This document shows positions 62,696 to 64,000 of a DNA stretch of 64,000 nucleotides, in pieces. Both the position numbers and the translations under genes were made by a program. This DNA is from Salinarimonas chemoclinalis (lineage in GTDB: Bacteria > Pseudomonadota > Alphaproteobacteria > Rhizobiales > Beijerinckiaceae): positions 45,077 to 109,076 of the forward strand of contig NZ_JBGMWH010000012.1 of NCBI RefSeq assembly GCF_041514305.1, read 5' to 3'. Each line of letters starts with the position of its first letter. Positions within the stretch are counted from its first letter, which is position 1. A model generated the notes under the pieces. It was not told where the DNA came from. It searched no databases and worked only from the letters and a program-made list of their open reading frames with translations.

Positions 62696-64000
62696 TTGAC
62701 CACATTCTCCGACCTCGGCCTCTCCGCCCCGATCCTCGAGGCGCTCGCCCGCGAGGGATACGAGCGCCCGACGCCGATCCAGGGCCAGGCCATCCCGCCG
62801 GTCCTCGCCGGCCGCGACCTGCTCGGCATCGCGCAGACCGGCACCGGCAAGACCGCGGCCTTCGCGCTGCCGATGATCCAGCGGCTCGCCGCCGACAAGC
62901 GGCCCGCGCCCCGCAAGGGCTGCCGCGCGCTGATCCTCTCCCCCACCCGCGAGCTGGCGAGCCAGATCGAGGAGAGCTTCCGCGCCTACGGCCGCGGCTC
63001 GAAGCTCACCTCCACCGTCGTGTTCGGCGGCGTGCCGGTGCCGCGCCAGGAGCGCGTCGTTGCGAACGGCGTCGACATCCTCGTCGCCACGCCCGGGCGC
63101 CTGCTGGACCTGATCGACCGGCGCTCGCTGTCCCTGTCGAACGTCGAGATCCTCGTCCTCGACGAGGCCGACCAGATGCTCGATCTCGGATTCATCCACG
63201 CCCTGCGCCGCATCGTGACGCTGCTGCCGAAGAAGCGTCAGACGCTGTTCTTCTCCGCCACCATGCCGACGACCATCGCCTCGCTCGCCGACGGCTACCT
63301 CTCCGACCCGGTGAAGGTCTCGGTGGCGCCCGTCGCCACCACGGCCGAGCGCGTCGAGCAGCGCGTCACCTTCGTCTCGCAGCCGAAGAAGCAGCCGCTG
63401 CTCGAGCACGTCCTGCGCGCGCCGGAGATCGAGCGCGTGCTCGTCTTCACCCGCACCAAGCACGGGGCGGACAAGGTGGTGCGCGGGCTCGAGAAGGCCG
63501 GCATCCCGGCCTTCGCGATCCACGGCAACAAGAGCCAGGGCCAGCGCGAGCGCGCGCTCGGCGCCTTCAAGAACGGCGCGTGCAAGGTGCTGGTGGCGAC
63601 GGACATCGCCGCGCGCGGCATCGACGTCGAGGCCGTCTCCCACGTCGTCAACTTCGACCTGCCGAACGTGCCCGAGCAGTACGTCCACCGCATCGGCCGC
63701 ACGGCCCGTGCCGGGGCGTCCGGCATCGCGCTGTCGTTCTGCAACGAGGAGGAGCGCGCCTACCTGCGCGACATCCAGAAGCTCACGCGCCAGACGGTGC
63801 CGGTCGAGCCGGTGCCGGCGGGCTTCGACGCCGGCGGCGTCGCGCCCCTCTCCGAGGAGCCGGCGCGTGCGCCGCGCCCGGCGGGCGCGGGTCGCAACGG
63901 CAACAACCGCCGCGGTGGTCGCCCCGGCGGCGGCGGTGCGGGTCAGCGTCCCGCGCATGCCGGACATGCGCCGGCCGCCGCGAAGGGCGAGCCCTCCCGC
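62696..64000 (+). CDS. DEAD-box RNA helicase, RhlE-like (truncated by window edge)
   Basis: The first 435 residues of an ATP-dependent RNA helicase; the frame is open at base 64000. All motifs are present: Q motif GYERPTPIQ, I AQTGTGKT, PTRELA, TPGRLLD, II VLDEADQML, III FSATMP, V ATDIAARGID and VI HRIGRTARAG. A Gly/Arg/Asn-rich tail begins near residue 385. The start is a non-ATG codon: TTG at 62696 gives LTTFSDLGLSAP, matching family N-termini, and GTG at 62681 is the alternative. Relatives act in ribosome assembly, RNA decay and cold adaptation. Confidence 0.92.
   Translation, partial: MTTFSDLGLSAPILEALAREGYERPTPIQGQAIPPVLAGRDLLGIAQTGTGKTAAFALPMIQRLAADKRPAPRKGCRALILSPTRELASQIEESFRAYGRGSKLTSTVVFGGVPVPRQERVVANGVDILVATPGRLLDLIDRRSLSLSNVEILVLDEADQMLDLGFIHALRRIVTLLPKKRQTLFFSATMPTTIASLADGYLSDPVKVSVAPVATTAERVEQRVTFVSQPKKQPLLEHVLRAPEIERVLVFTRTKHGADKVVRGLEKAGIPAFAIHGNKSQGQRERALGAFKNGACKVLVATDIAARGIDVEAVSHVVNFDLPNVPEQYVHRIGRTARAGASGIALSFCNEEERAYLRDIQKLTRQTVPVEPVPAGFDAGGVAPLSEEPARAPRPAGAGRNGNNRRGGRPGGGGAGQRPAHAGHAPAAAKGEPSR

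Overview
The window is about 64 kb of very GC-rich chromosome, densely packed with genes and with most start and stop codons nearly touching. The gene set points to an alphaproteobacterium, most likely Hyphomicrobiales (Rhizobiales). The evidence is a large NAD-dependent glutamate dehydrogenase of about 1,617 residues, a ccmIEFH (cycHJKL) operon next to degP-type and feuPQ-type genes, a yqeY/carA divergent pair, tadA divergent to rluB-rsmD, and a tRNA-His with the alphaproteobacterial A73/no G-1 signature. I see no rRNA, phage, transposase or CRISPR array. Species-level assignment is not possible from the sequence alone.

Layout, left to right. 1-4.9 kb: the 3' part of nadE, an AT-rich promoter island, an unknown 636-residue protein ending in exact-period 82-residue repeats, an ethylene-receptor-like hybrid histidine kinase, and tRNA-His. 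5-11.3 kb: tartrate/D-malate-type dehydrogenase, a chemotaxis receptor, a three-gene cobalt-type nitrile hydratase operon, a PfkB sugar kinase and a HAD hydrolase. 11.5-16 kb: both methylmalonyl-CoA mutase subunits, separated by an extragenic palindromic element. 16-24 kb: small conserved proteins, carA, a c-type cytochrome, a second inverted-repeat element, a translationally coupled haloacetate dehalogenase-like hydrolase/patatin pair, and purD.

24-32 kb: fliG and flgE in divergent orientation around a canonical sigma-54 promoter, a secreted glycerophosphodiesterase, prpE (propionyl-CoA synthetase), and a six-helix chemotaxis receptor translated together with a small secreted protein. 31.8-37.4 kb: a copper-handling operon (DUF2946, YcnI, CopC-CopD-YtkA-like fusion), pyrG, secG and an AhpD-like protein. 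37.5-44.6 kb: NAD-glutamate dehydrogenase, a secreted hypothetical protein, MarC and a PP2C-like phosphatase. 44.6-55.6 kb: degP with one two-component system, a glycine-zipper lipoprotein, the cytochrome c maturation operon ccmIEFH, and a FeuPQ-like two-component system with a small periplasmic PepSY-like partner. 55.6-64 kb: glyQ, proA-nadD, a LysE exporter, tadA, rluB-rsmD and a DEAD-box helicase cut by the window edge.

Themes: propionyl-CoA metabolism (prpE and mutAB, unlinked here), envelope sensing and protein quality control around c-type cytochrome assembly, copper handling, and motility/chemotaxis. The genes that stand out from the housekeeping background are the repeat protein behind the AT-rich island, the ethylene-receptor-like kinase, the six-helix receptor with its co-translated partner, and the sigma-54-controlled hook gene.
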